DNA of 64,000 bases from Silvanigrella aquatica (GCF_001907975.1 NZ_CP017834.1:2191338-2255337); one strand, 5' to 3'; counted from the stretch's first letter, positions 51,661 through 60,944 are shown. Program-made: numbers and translations. Notes: generated by a model not told the origin, from the letters alone.

Positions 51661-53850
51661 ATGAAAATGTTATTTTTTCTCTTTTTATCTTGTTTTATTA
51701 ATTTATTTTATTCACAAATTTTTGCACAAAGTTTGACAACATGTAGCACAAGCAATGTGAGCAATGCATCCTGTGCTGCTTCGGGAGTGCTCATTTATGC
51801 TCCCGGAAGTAGCTCGACAAGCTTTACTCCTCCTAAAGATAAACTCCCAGTTGGTAAATTACAAATTACTTATTCTGTTACTTTAGATACTTCAACCACA
51901 ACTGGTTTTTCTTATGATACGAAAAAATGGGGGGTTTTATTTGGAACCACAAATCCACCTACGCTTGCTTATTATCAAGAAAGTTCTTCATTATATCAAA
52001 ACGTAAAAGTCAGTGTTGATGCCAGTAAAATATCAAATTCTGGAAGTTATTATGCAGGTACTGTTGTTGTCACAATTGATTTCACGAATGCAAATAGTGT
52101 TTTATCTCCAGATATAGCAGCTTTAATATCCTCAGATAGTCTTCAAATTCAGCCCATGTATTTTTATAATAACGTTAATGTTACAAACGCTAGCTTAGCC
52201 TTTAATTGGAAAGCAGATACCGGTGCGTTACTTAATGCTCCTACTTTAACAGTACTTGCAGAAGACAGCGCCTTTATCGTTTCCTTATCGCCTCCCTCAA
52301 ATTTGAATGCCGCAACGCCAACTCCTGCTTCTACTCCGACATCACTCACCACGACAACAAATAGCGTCTCGGGTTATGTTTTAGTTTACTGGCTTGACAC
52401 CGACTCAAAAGGAAATGCAACGGGCTGTAAGGCAAATCCGGGGGGATGGCAATTTCAAATGAATCCTAAGGCGTTTAGCAATCCTTCAAGCACCCCTTCA
52501 ACTTGTACTTATACTCAATATCAATCAACTTTTAATACAGGTGGCACATCAAGTACCTTAGGTTGTCCGGCATCCGCTATTACAGGGATTTTACCATTTG
52601 ATAGCACAATCAGCAGCAGTACCTTGACCGCCGATGCTACTGCTATTCCTTATACTCCCAGTTACACAAACCCGACTCAAATTCCAAGCGACAGCAATGG
52701 AACGCCGTCGGGATGTTACAATGTTGTTTATATTCCAAGCTCACAAACAACTTGGAGCAAGGGAAATATAAACAATGGCGACATTTACGGCTTCATGGCA
52801 TGGGCATTAAACAATGCGACAATACCAAATTATAGCCTTGCGCATTCAAATATCAGTTATATAACAGGAGTGAATATCCCTCTTGCCAGTTTGTCTAAAA
52901 GCCCCAATTTACCAAAGTCAGTATCGGATTGTTTTGTAGTCACAGCGGCATCAGGAAATCCGGACAGTGCTGCGGTGTTTTATTGGCGCATTATTCGCGA
53001 TCAGTATTTAACTCCTTTTGGAATCACACCCTATTATTATCAACATGCAAAATCATGGGCAAATTGGCTAGATGAACATCCTAAATTAAAACCCGCTTTA
53101 AATACATTTCTTGAATATTCTGGGAAATTTATTTATCGCATGTCTGGATATACAAAAAAATCTAAGGAATATTTAAAAGAATTATTTAATAATTTAGACA
53201 ATCTCATAACACAAAAAGCGGGAGCTCAAGAATTATATAACGAAAATGCACAACCGGAATATGAAATTTTTATTACGGGTGGAGTTTTATTCCCCACTGC
53301 GGATAAATATTATTATGATCAATATTATAATTCACAAATGAATTTGCATTTTGAAGGCGGTGGTAATTACATCTTTTGGTTTAAAAATTTGGGACTGTCT
53401 ACAGGTTTATTAGGTCGTTACCTTACCAATACAAGTTCAGGATCGGTCAATGTTTTAGGAACACAACAATCATTTAGCCGCACTTTTTATTCCACCACAG
53501 CAGAAGCCCTTGTAGGACTCAGATATCGTGATCCTTGTTGGTCATACATTCAGCCTGGTATTTTTGCAGGAGTCGGAGTGTCACGCTTTCGCGAAGAAGC
53601 CACAACAGGTTCCTCCTCTACAACCACTCAGAAACCTGCTGGAGTAACGAATTACAGTGCTATATATGAATTTGGCGGCAATCTCGATTTTAATCTTGTT
53701 CCCTTATTTTCCATGACAAATTCAGAATTAGGTTCATTTTTAAGCGATATTTCACTGCGTATATCTGCCTCATATAACATAAATCCAACTCCTGCGTTAT
53801 CTAGTACGGGAATATTTGTTCAGACAGGTTTTACATTTCTTCTTCGTTAA
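51661..53850 (+). CDS. CFI-box outer-membrane protein with C-terminal barrel-like region
   Basis: A signal peptide (to about residue 22, QIFA) precedes a Ser/Thr-rich N-terminal region (25-410) rich in beta-strands, with a proline/threonine linker near 215-235 (ATPTPASTPTSLTTTT). Around 423 comes CFVVTAASGNPDSAAVFYWRIIRDQYLTPFG, a variant of the CFIATAAYG motif of CFI-box domains, followed by the usual helical HPKLKPALNTFLEYSG. The last ~190 residues alternate in the manner of a transmembrane barrel (YEIFITGGVLFPTADKYYYD to STGIFVQTGFTFLLR, ending in an aromatic-rich strand). Start is ATG 51661 or TTG 51646. Confidence 0.65.
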   Translation: MKMLFFLFLSCFINLFYSQIFAQSLTTCSTSNVSNASCAASGVLIYAPGSSSTSFTPPKDKLPVGKLQITYSVTLDTSTTTGFSYDTKKWGVLFGTTNPPTLAYYQESSSLYQNVKVSVDASKISNSGSYYAGTVVVTIDFTNANSVLSPDIAALISSDSLQIQPMYFYNNVNVTNASLAFNWKADTGALLNAPTLTVLAEDSAFIVSLSPPSNLNAATPTPASTPTSLTTTTNSVSGYVLVYWLDTDSKGNATGCKANPGGWQFQMNPKAFSNPSSTPSTCTYTQYQSTFNTGGTSSTLGCPASAITGILPFDSTISSSTLTADATAIPYTPSYTNPTQIPSDSNGTPSGCYNVVYIPSSQTTWSKGNINNGDIYGFMAWALNNATIPNYSLAHSNISYITGVNIPLASLSKSPNLPKSVSDCFVVTAASGNPDSAAVFYWRIIRDQYLTPFGITPYYYQHAKSWANWLDEHPKLKPALNTFLEYSGKFIYRMSGYTKKSKEYLKELFNNLDNLITQKAGAQELYNENAQPEYEIFITGGVLFPTADKYYYDQYYNSQMNLHFEGGGNYIFWFKNLGLSTGLLGRYLTNTSSGSVNVLGTQQSFSRTFYSTTAEALVGLRYRDPCWSYIQPGIFAGVGVSRFREEATTGSSSTTTQKPAGVTNYSAIYEFGGNLDFNLVPLFSMTNSELGSFLSDISLRISASYNINPTPALSSTGIFVQTGFTFLLR

Positions 53851-53864
53851 ACAAAAAAGTAAAT

Positions 53865-54125
53865 TTATCCCACATTTCTGCGGTACCACATTCTATCTTT
53901 TTCCATAATGATACAGGGATAAATCAGCTTATGAAAATCTCTCCAATATTTGTCTATCGATAGGTCAGAAACTCTTGCAAAACGCATATTTTTAATAAGC
54001 TCCTGAATTTCCCAATAGACATCAACAGGAATAAACACTTCAATCTCTGGAATAGTTTTATCAACTTGGATAGGATCGGATCGCAGTTCCGGCAAATCCC
54101 CGATGGTTAAAAACCGTTGCATCAT
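53865..54125 (-). CDS. Small cytoplasmic protein, unknown (86 aa)
   Basis: The frame opens at ATG 54125 with GAGG about ten bases upstream. The sequence (MMQRFLTIGDLPELRSD, IEVFIPVDVYWEIQELIKN, RVSDLSIDKYWRDFHKLIYP) has no signal or membrane helix and no family I recognise. It is divergent from the winged-helix gene at 54220, with 94 bases between starts, so the two may be coregulated. Confidence 0.5.
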   Translation of the reverse strand: MMQRFLTIGDLPELRSDPIQVDKTIPEIEVFIPVDVYWEIQELIKNMRFARVSDLSIDKYWRDFHKLIYPCIIMEKDRMWYRRNVG

Positions 54126-54219
54126 TTGCTATTTTCCTCATTTGACTCAATATCAGTTACCTTTCGGAAAATTTGAGATATTATTTAATCGGTTCAGAGT
54201 TTGAGTTTGGAGGAATATT

Positions 54220-55176
54220 GTGAATTTACGTGACTTTTGGGAACGTGGTGGATTTAAAGTTCTTGCTGTAGCACGATTAGGGTCTTGCAGCTATTCACTG
54301 GTTCTTTATGTCTTAAATTGTATTGTTGCAGGAATTGATGAAATTGTTTCAAGTACAGGTGAACTCTCAATTCTATTAGGAGTTCCTGAAAAACAGGTCA
54401 AAATAGCAATTGAAGAATTATCAGAAAATAATATTTTAAGCGTTACAAAGAAATATAGCAAAACTCTTATTTTAAAAATGAATCTTGATCCTGAAAAATG
54501 GAAAAACTTACGTAGCACTCCAGAGCGAAGCAAAAGAATGCTCGGTGATGCAAAAAATCTCCGTTCCCTTATCCCTCAGAAAAAAATAAACCCTAAAGTA
54601 AAACCCGTAAAAATATCGATATCTAGCAAAGAAGCCTTAATGTTTCCTAAAAAAATGAATACAAAGTCAAAAAAAGTTAAGGAAGACGATGATCATGAAA
54701 AATCAGAGATCAATCAAATCATTGATATATTTTCAAAATATCAAAAAAACAATATAGATATCAAAAAAGAATTGAATTTTGCTAAATTATTACTAGAGAA
54801 TCACTCCTTAGATCAAATTTTATCTTTAATTCATTTTTTCTCAAAAGAAATCCCTTCACTTTCTATGCTCGCAGGTGCATGGTTTCACTATATGAATAAA
54901 TATAGAGAAGAAACTGCAGAAGTTGATGATCTCAATGCATTTAGAAGAAAACATGAAAATTATGATGAGAAAATTAGAGCTTTAGCGACATTCGAATTAA
55001 AAAAAATTCAGCGTGAGAAAAAAAATATTACAGCCGACGAAGAACTCCTTTTACATATCTTAATGCGACATGAACAACCGCGAAAACAACTCTATTGGGC
55101 ATTAAAAGCAAAAGATAAATATCCAGGACTCATAAATTTTTTATCGCAAGCAAAAGATTCTGTTGAATTAACCTGA
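54220..55176 (+). CDS. Winged-helix protein, possibly replication/transcription related
   Basis: GTG start with GGAGGAATATT upstream. Residues about 20-90 form a winged helix (SYSLVLYVLNCIVAGIDEIVSSTGELSILLGVPEKQVKIAIEELSENNILSV), similar to those in replication initiators and DnaD-like proteins. A basic linker (95-165, many Lys/Pro) leads to a helical C-terminal half (LNFAKLLLENHSLDQILSLIHFF, RKQLYWALKAKDKYP). No enzymatic motif. 318 aa; function not identified. Confidence 0.6.
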   Translation: MNLRDFWERGGFKVLAVARLGSCSYSLVLYVLNCIVAGIDEIVSSTGELSILLGVPEKQVKIAIEELSENNILSVTKKYSKTLILKMNLDPEKWKNLRSTPERSKRMLGDAKNLRSLIPQKKINPKVKPVKISISSKEALMFPKKMNTKSKKVKEDDDHEKSEINQIIDIFSKYQKNNIDIKKELNFAKLLLENHSLDQILSLIHFFSKEIPSLSMLAGAWFHYMNKYREETAEVDDLNAFRRKHENYDEKIRALATFELKKIQREKKNITADEELLLHILMRHEQPRKQLYWALKAKDKYPGLINFLSQAKDSVELT

Positions 55177-55278
55177 TCATTATAAACATTTTACAAATTG
55201 ATATTTGACATGTTTATTTTTAAAAATTACTTTGCTACATTACTTCAGTCTCACGAACTCATTTTTCAGGAGAGATTT

Positions 55279-55929
55279 ATGTCAATAAATAAATTCACAA
55301 AGAATATTTTACTAACAGCATTCATTTTATTCCCCTTTTCTGTTTATGCCCAATCTCATTCACTAAAAGAAGAAGCGACTCACGTTGTAGCTGCCGCTGA
55401 AATCGCACCACAATATGAAATTGACCAAGCGCATACGAAAGTAAGTTTCGAAGTGGCTCACCTTGTTGTCAGCTCAGTTACAGGTGAATTTAAAAAATTC
55501 AAAGGTTCTTTTAAGTTCAACCCTGAAGATTATTCTCAAACACAACTCGACGCCTCCACTGAAGCAACATCAGTTGATACTGGAGTTAAAAAAAGAGATG
55601 ACCACCTCAGAAGTACCGACTTCTTTGATGCTAAAAAATTCCCCGCTATGACATTTAAATCAAGTTCTGCTAAAAAAACGGGGGACAAAACATTCGATTT
55701 AGTTGGTGATATTACCATTCGTGGCGTGACAAAACCTGTTACTTTTAAAGTCACTTATAAAGGCGAAATTAAAATGAAAGGACAAGTAACGCAAGCTTTT
55801 AAAGGAGTTGCTGAAATCAATAGAAAAGATTTTGGTGTCAATTTCCAAAATATTGTGGAAGCCACACCTGCCGTTGGTGATACTGTCACTATTACAATTA
55901 CTGCAGAAGGAGTTCGTAAACTTAAATAA
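55279..55929 (+). CDS. YceI-family periplasmic lipid-binding protein
   Basis: Signal peptide (1-24, ending VYA), then a YceI lipocalin-like barrel (about 45-217): YEIDQAHTKVSFEVAHLVVSSVTGEFKKFKGSFKF, LRSTDFFDAKKFPAMTFKSSS, DLVGDITIRGVTKPVTF and INRKDFGVNF match the family. It binds polyisoprenoid-type ligands. CAGGAGAGATTT precedes ATG 55279; the in-frame upstream start is unsupported. 217 aa, typical. Confidence 0.9.
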   Translation: MSINKFTKNILLTAFILFPFSVYAQSHSLKEEATHVVAAAEIAPQYEIDQAHTKVSFEVAHLVVSSVTGEFKKFKGSFKFNPEDYSQTQLDASTEATSVDTGVKKRDDHLRSTDFFDAKKFPAMTFKSSSAKKTGDKTFDLVGDITIRGVTKPVTFKVTYKGEIKMKGQVTQAFKGVAEINRKDFGVNFQNIVEATPAVGDTVTITITAEGVRKLK

Positions 55930-56057
55930 GTATAAATTATTTTAGATGATATTCCTCTGTTTTTATTAAGAGGATATTAATAAATATCTACTAAAATAAA
56001 GTGGAAAAGTTAGAAAATTATTTTTTTACTTTATTACTTTTACAAGGAATATTTATA

Positions 56058-56417
56058 GTGAAAAAAAAAGAAATTATTTTAGCTTCTGCTCTTAGTGGTA
56101 TTTGTATTGCCACAAATGCACAAGCACACACACCAGCCGATAACGTAACTCTTGAAGCAGAAAAATGCTTTGGCATTCAGAAAAAAGGACAAAACACCTG
56201 TACGACGAGCTCAGCAGAGATTGCTGCAGCCAATGCTGCTTTTAAAGATAAATACAAAAAAAGCACGACATTTGATTGTGCTGGTCACGTGAAAGATTCC
56301 GATAAAAACGGTCATTTGGGTTGGGTCTATGTCGCTAAAGGAACATGCCTTAAAATTGAGGGTGGATTTTTAATTGATACCGACAAAGCAGGAAAAAAAG
56401 TTGTTAACAAAGGTTAA
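56058..56417 (+). CDS. bufA: Bufferin precursor (DUF2282, BufA1-type)
   Basis: Ribosomally made peptide precursor with an export signal (1-23, NAQA-HT) and a DUF2282 core containing four Cys: EKCFG (37), NTCTT (48), FDCAG (74) and KGTCLKIEGG (97). DUF2282 proteins are substrates of MNIO (DUF692) enzymes that modify Cys; bufferins are copper-binding. Between the second and third Cys this member has about 25 residues (AEIAAANAAFKDKYKKSTTF), longer than I recall for the family. Start GTG 56058 (AAGGAA upstream) rather than an upstream in-frame start. The stop overlaps the bufB ATG. Confidence 0.85.
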   Translation: MKKKEIILASALSGICIATNAQAHTPADNVTLEAEKCFGIQKKGQNTCTTSSAEIAAANAAFKDKYKKSTTFDCAGHVKDSDKNGHLGWVYVAKGTCLKIEGGFLIDTDKAGKKVVNKG

Positions 56418-57262
56418 TGAATGTGGATTCCTCTAAAGTAACAACTATAAATTCTCCGTTACCATTAAAATCAGGAATTTTTGGGGCGGGTCTGCGAGCC
56501 GCTCATTATTCATTTTGGCACAAAATTCCCGATTTGCCCTATCTTGAAATTATGGCTGATAATTATATGTTTTTAAAAGGGGGGCCTGCTTTATATCACA
56601 TGCACTCTCTTGCAGAGCGTACCCAAGTGGTCATCCATGGAGTAGGACTTAATATTGCTACGGCTTATTCTCTTAACGAAGAATATTGCTACGCGCTCCG
56701 TGAATTTTGCAATACATTAAATCCCCTTGTCATTTCTGATCATCTCTGTTTTACCGCATCGCCTACACACAACAGTTTCGATCTTCTCCCCATACCTTAT
56801 ACTAAGGAAACAATGTCGTTAATTTGTGATCATGTAAATATTGTTCAAGATATTTTAAAGCGCCAATTTTCTCTTGAAAATATTTCTTCCTATGTTTCCT
56901 ATAAGGAAAGCACTTATTCTGAAATTGAATTTTTAAATGAGGTTTGTCAAAAAACAGGTTGTGGCGTTTTACTCGATGTAAATAATATTTATGTTTCTGC
57001 TAAAAACCATAGTTATGACCCCTATGCTGAAATAAAAAAAGTAAATCCAATTTACGTTAATCAATATCATATAGCTGGACATTCTGTTTTAAATGATCAT
57101 TTATTTGATACCCATGATCATCTTATCTGCCAAGAAGTTTGGAATTTAATGAAATGGGCGCTCAAGCATATTGGCAAACGCCCTGCTATTATCGAACGCG
57201 ATGATGACAGCGCACCCATTGATGAAATCATTAATGAAATCAATATGGGAAATAATTTATAA
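56417..57262 (+). CDS. bufB: MNIO-family (DUF692) bufferin maturation oxidase
   Basis: A multinuclear non-heme iron-dependent oxidase, TIM-barrel fold. FGAGLRAAHYSFW, LEIMADNYM (E-x-x-x-x-N), VIHGVGLNI (His), SDHLCFTASPTHNSFDLLPIPYTKE, SYVSYKESTYSEIEFLNEVCQKTGCGVLLDVNNIYVSA (metal Glu, Asp and Asn), YHIAGH and DTHDHL are all DUF692 signatures, and they supply the His, Asp and Glu iron ligands. These enzymes install thiooxazole or related groups on precursor Cys. 281 aa, typical. The gene overlaps bufA and bufC by single bases, so translation is coupled. Confidence 0.92.
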   Translation: MNVDSSKVTTINSPLPLKSGIFGAGLRAAHYSFWHKIPDLPYLEIMADNYMFLKGGPALYHMHSLAERTQVVIHGVGLNIATAYSLNEEYCYALREFCNTLNPLVISDHLCFTASPTHNSFDLLPIPYTKETMSLICDHVNIVQDILKRQFSLENISSYVSYKESTYSEIEFLNEVCQKTGCGVLLDVNNIYVSAKNHSYDPYAEIKKVNPIYVNQYHIAGHSVLNDHLFDTHDHLICQEVWNLMKWALKHIGKRPAIIERDDDSAPIDEIINEINMGNNL

Positions 57263-58104
57263 TGAATTTTGAAAAATTAAAAGAAAATCAAAATTTTTTT
57301 TTAGAAATAGTCCATTCACACCCCTGTATTGAGACTATGTCACTCCTCAAAAGACCAGAAGCAAGTATATTTCATGCGACAACCTCTCATCGCATTCAGT
57401 CCTATAGAACATCATATTATGCACGTATATCAAGCATTTTTTCGGGAACTGTTTTTCAACTTGCCAGTTGTTTATTTGGTCACAAATTAATTAAAAATCT
57501 TTTAATTGAATATTTTTACAAAAACCCCTCTGCTCTTGATATGATTGAATCTGTAAGAAAATTCCCTCACTTTCTTTTGCAACGCGATGAAATTAAGCAA
57601 AGCCCCTTTATTCACGATTTTATTCATTTGTGCCTGGGTATTCAAGATATTTTAAATGCCGAAAATCCCAATGAGCTTTTGCTTATTGGCAACTCCCACA
57701 AAATTCCCTCTGCCCATGAAATTTATCTGCAAAAAGATCATATTTATTTAAAATCAGAATGGCCTCTGTATCAAATGTATTGTGCTGCAAAAGAATTGAA
57801 TGAGACATTAGAATTAAAAAATGAATTCAATAATATTGATCTCATTCAAATTGAAAGAGAAGAAAAGCTTATAAATATTAAAAATAAACCGGAAAATTTA
57901 ATCTTTTTAAAAAGCAATGCCTGGTCTTTAGAGTGCATTAAAGTTCCAAACGCATTTGTCCCTATTGCCAATAATTTATCAAAGGGTCTTTCCCTTGAAA
58001 ATTCAATTAACGATGCCGAAATAGACGAAGAGTCCTTTGATAATGAAAAATTTGCGCAATGGATGGCGCTCTTAACTCAATGCAGAGCACTTATTAAAAT
58101 TTAA
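57262..58104 (+). CDS. bufC: Bufferin operon partner protein (DUF2063, BufC)
   Basis: The N-terminal ~100 residues match DUF2063, described as putative DNA-binding: an N-terminal helix, then RIQSYRTSYYARISSIFSGTVFQLASCLFGHKLIKNLLIEYFYKNP. In bufferin and other MNIO operons this partner binds the precursor peptide and presents it to the oxidase. The C-terminal half (160-280) is less conserved. 280 aa. Its stop overlaps the convergent nadM gene by four bases. Confidence 0.82.
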   Translation: MNFEKLKENQNFFLEIVHSHPCIETMSLLKRPEASIFHATTSHRIQSYRTSYYARISSIFSGTVFQLASCLFGHKLIKNLLIEYFYKNPSALDMIESVRKFPHFLLQRDEIKQSPFIHDFIHLCLGIQDILNAENPNELLLIGNSHKIPSAHEIYLQKDHIYLKSEWPLYQMYCAAKELNETLELKNEFNNIDLIQIEREEKLINIKNKPENLIFLKSNAWSLECIKVPNAFVPIANNLSKGLSLENSINDAEIDEESFDNEKFAQWMALLTQCRALIKI

Positions 58105-59138
58105 TTTTTTAAATTTTTTAAAAACCATTGGATAATTTGATAATGATCAGCATACATTTGATCTTCACGCAAATAAACATCATTGATTAATACCCATTCT
58201 ACTTTTTCAATATTTTTACCTTTTGCCACTGCGGGAAGAGAGTTTAAATTTAATTGATAACATTTTGAAAATGATTTTTGTTTACAGATTGGAAACCTAT
58301 CTGCATAATCAAAAATATGTTGCAATTTAAAATTGAGCTCAAGTTTTTCAGCGGTAAAGTTAAACTTAGATTCATTTTCAATCGCTCTTAAAGCACAATC
58401 ATTTCTATTATCATTATCTTTTATAATATATTCTGGGAGAGAATAAAAACCTTTTCTTAAAGGATCTTTTGCCTTGACAAGCAAAACATAACCCATGCAA
58501 AATACGACTGCATTCGCTACATTATGGGGTAAATTATTTTCTTGATTTTTTGATATTTTATGAACATAAGAATACATTGATTTTAACTTACGAAAATGTT
58601 CTGTTTTCCGATATTTTTTTAACCAAAGAGAAATTATTTTGGGTACAAAATTATATGCCTTATTATAATCACGACTTAAAAAATAAATATTTCTAATATC
58701 TGTAGCATTAATTCCATCATAATTTCCAGTTTCTAGAAACTCCCATTCGGGAAATACCCTTAAATAATAGGAAGAAGAATCTTTTTCATGGCCAATAAGT
58801 GCAACGGATTTTTCATCACCCATTATTTTCGAAACTTCGCCTTTTACATTATCAATCCACATTTTCTCGTCATAAAGACGATCGCGCACATAGACAAAAG
58901 AAATTCGTTTTAACTGATTCGGTGAGAAACAAGATCTGATTAGAGTCGTCCTTTCTTCCGCAGACCAAGGTCCACGAACACCTGCAGACAACATATAACC
59001 ACCTAAAATAATTATTATTTTTTTAGACTTTGCCATTGCAAATTGCAAAGTCTTCAAATGTCCATTGTGAAATGGCTGAAAACGACCAATAACAACAGAC
59101 ACTTCAAAACGATATACAGGCATTTTTCCCATTCCCAT
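58101..59138 (-). CDS. nadM: Bifunctional-type NMN adenylyltransferase with C-terminal Nudix-like domain
   Basis: Residues about 10-185 are a nucleotidylyltransferase: VVIGRFQPFHNGHLKTLQ (HxGH-type H-N-G-H), RGPWSAEERTTLI, and the INATDIR substrate motif (ISxxxxR class). This gives NAD from NMN and ATP. Residues about 210-345 resemble the Nudix domain of the bifunctional Synechocystis/Francisella enzymes, but the Nudix box (PEYIIKDNDNRNDCALRAIENESKF) lacks the GxxxxxE start and has RAIENES in place of RExxEE, so ADP-ribose hydrolysis is doubtful. Start uncertain among ATG 59138, 59132 and 59123; each has a G-rich sequence upstream. Confidence 0.85.
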   Translation of the reverse strand: MGMGKMPVYRFEVSVVIGRFQPFHNGHLKTLQFAMAKSKKIIIILGGYMLSAGVRGPWSAEERTTLIRSCFSPNQLKRISFVYVRDRLYDEKMWIDNVKGEVSKIMGDEKSVALIGHEKDSSSYYLRVFPEWEFLETGNYDGINATDIRNIYFLSRDYNKAYNFVPKIISLWLKKYRKTEHFRKLKSMYSYVHKISKNQENNLPHNVANAVVFCMGYVLLVKAKDPLRKGFYSLPEYIIKDNDNRNDCALRAIENESKFNFTAEKLELNFKLQHIFDYADRFPICKQKSFSKCYQLNLNSLPAVAKGKNIEKVEWVLINDVYLREDQMYADHYQIIQWFLKNLKN

Positions 59139-59197
59139 TTCCCCATAAGCAAGGATTTCACTTCAGATGTTTCACACAAATACAGACTGCCTGGAGC

Positions 59198-59226
59198 TTG
59201 ACACTTATATATAACAGCAATACAGT
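59198..59226 (+). promoter_or_regulatory. Sigma70-type promoter of the FKBP gene
   Basis: TTGACA (59198-59203), a 17-base spacer, then TACAGT (59221-59226), 62 bases before the FKBP start. The -35 is a perfect match and the spacing ideal; the -10 matches at three to four positions. Confidence 0.55.
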
Positions 59227-59287
59227 TATGCAACCATTCGTTCTGTTCACGAATGCTATATTTCTAATCATAAGAAGGAACTCTGTT

Positions 59288-60073
59288 ATGAAAATTGCTT
59301 CAACCAAAAAATGGGCACTCATCGCAGCTTTTGCATGTTCTCCTATGCTCGCTCTTTCTGCTAGCGCATCTGATAGCACATCTCCCAAGAAAGATGCGAC
59401 TTCTGCAACAGCACCTAAGAAGGGTTCTATGACTTTTAAAAATGATGAAGACAAAATTAGTTACATTATAGGCCATGATATTGCTTCAGGCATTAAAAAC
59501 GGAGAATTTAAAATTAATAAATCCGTTCTTATAAAAGCTCTTGAAGATGGTTTAAGCGGCAAAGAATCTGAAATCAATCAACAAGATTCTCAAGCATTTC
59601 TTCAAAAATACGTGACAGAACAACAAAAAGTTCGCAGCGACAAAAATCTTAAAGAAGGCGAAGCTTTCTTAAGCAAAAATAAAGCGGAAAAAGGCATTGT
59701 CACTTTAGCAAGCGGCCTTCAATATAAAGTTATCACGGAAGGCAAAGGTGCAAAACCAAAAGCAACAGATACCGTGACCGTGAACTACGAAGGAACTCTT
59801 ATTAACGGTAAGGTATTCGATAGCTCCTACCAACGCGGCCAACCTGTTTCTTTCCCCGTTAACGGCGTTATCAAAGGCTGGACAGAAGCATTGCAACTTA
59901 TGCCCGAAGGCTCCACATGGATGCTTTATATCCCCGCAAATCTTGCTTATGGCACGCAATCTCCTTCACAAGCTATTGGACCAAACTCCACTTTAGTTTT
60001 TAAAGTTAATCTTGTTTCCATCGCAAAACCAGCACCTACTAAAACTGCAGAAGCAGAAAAAGAAAAGAAATAA
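59288..60073 (+). CDS. FKBP-type peptidyl-prolyl isomerase, periplasmic (FkpA/Mip-like)
   Basis: Signal peptide to about residue 27 (ASA), then the FkpA/Mip N-terminal dimerisation helices (KISYIIGHDIASGIKNGEFKINKSVLIKALEDGLSGKESEIN; FLQKYVTEQQK) and an FKBP domain (about 137-245): ASGLQYKVITEGKGAKPKATDTVTVNYEGTLINGKVFDSSYQRGQPVSFPVNGVIKGWTEALQLMPEGSTWMLYIPANLAYG. A Lys/Glu/Ala tail follows. Such proteins fold periplasmic and outer-membrane proteins; Mip homologues also help host infection. AGAAGGAACTCTGTT precedes ATG 59288. Confidence 0.93.
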   Translation: MKIASTKKWALIAAFACSPMLALSASASDSTSPKKDATSATAPKKGSMTFKNDEDKISYIIGHDIASGIKNGEFKINKSVLIKALEDGLSGKESEINQQDSQAFLQKYVTEQQKVRSDKNLKEGEAFLSKNKAEKGIVTLASGLQYKVITEGKGAKPKATDTVTVNYEGTLINGKVFDSSYQRGQPVSFPVNGVIKGWTEALQLMPEGSTWMLYIPANLAYGTQSPSQAIGPNSTLVFKVNLVSIAKPAPTKTAEAEKEKK

Positions 60074-60104
60074 TTCTTATTTAAAAGTGAAAATTATTTT
60101 TACA

Positions 60105-60138
60105 TGAGTCGGATTGAATTTCTCCCCGACTCATTTTT
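60105..60138 (+). terminator. Intrinsic terminator after the FKBP gene
   Basis: TGAGTCGG ... CCGACTCA (8-bp perfect stem, 13-base loop) followed by TTTTT, 32 bases after the stop codon. Confidence 0.85.
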
Positions 60139-60341
60139 AATTTATTACAAAATTATATAATCATTAATATTTATTTTAGATTTTAGATAAAAAAAATAAA
60201 ACTAAGATTAAATTTTTTGATATAAATACATCTAAATTATTATGACAATGATTCCTAACAATTTAAAAAGTTTAATCCTTGACTTACAAAATGATCTATG
60301 ACTTAATTAACCCGTTGATTAAACTAGGAAAGGATAGACTT

Positions 60342-60938
60342 ATGAAAATTAAAGTAATAGCAATACCTTTATTACCAGTTTCTTTATTATTTTCCTCACT
60401 GGCTTTTGCAGTACAAAGCGAAAATAATTCGAGCAACAAATATGAATGTCAAATTGAATTTCATAAAGGACAAACCGAAGCTTCTCACGAAGAACTTGAT
60501 CAATGCTTAAATAAAGTACCAAAAGACGAAAACATTCACTTTGTGCAAATTATTTCTTCTGCTGATAAAAAAGGAAGTTATACTGCAAACAAAAAAGTAA
60601 CAGATTTGCGCCTTAAAAAAACCGAAGCCTATTTATTAAAAGATTTAAAAAATGTAGAAACACAACTAATTTCAGTTGGAAAAAATGAACAGCTTGGTAG
60701 AAAAGTACATGTATTATTTATGACCGAAAAACCTCAAACATCCCTTGCCGCAGTTCTTCCCGTAAGCACAACTGAAAAGCCTAAAGAAGTAACAAGTCTT
60801 ACTCATAATAATAATTCTGCTAAAAATGAAATCAGAATGAGCGACGAAGAATTTGTAAACTTATTAAAACTCTTAATAGTAAGTAAAGATAGTCAATCTA
60901 AAAATTCATTGTTATTTTTAGATAAGAAAATAAATTAA
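60342..60938 (+). CDS. Exported protein with divergent OmpA-like domain
   Basis: Signal peptide (1-23, ending AFA). Residues about 35-130 resemble an OmpA C-terminal-like domain: CQIEFHKGQTEASHEELDQCLN, VQIISSADKKGSYTANKKVTDLRLKKTEAYLL (compare family A-D-x-x-G-x-x-x-x-N-x-x-L-S-x-x-R-A). Two Cys (CQIEF, QCLNK) may pair. The diaminopimelate-contact Asp and Arg are partly retained, but the domain is weak and the tail (130-199) is low complexity. It may bind peptidoglycan. 198 aa; ATG 60342 has GAAAGGATAG upstream. Confidence 0.6.
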   Translation: MKIKVIAIPLLPVSLLFSSLAFAVQSENNSSNKYECQIEFHKGQTEASHEELDQCLNKVPKDENIHFVQIISSADKKGSYTANKKVTDLRLKKTEAYLLKDLKNVETQLISVGKNEQLGRKVHVLFMTEKPQTSLAAVLPVSTTEKPKEVTSLTHNNNSAKNEIRMSDEEFVNLLKLLIVSKDSQSKNSLLFLDKKIN

Positions 60939-60944
60939 AGTTTT

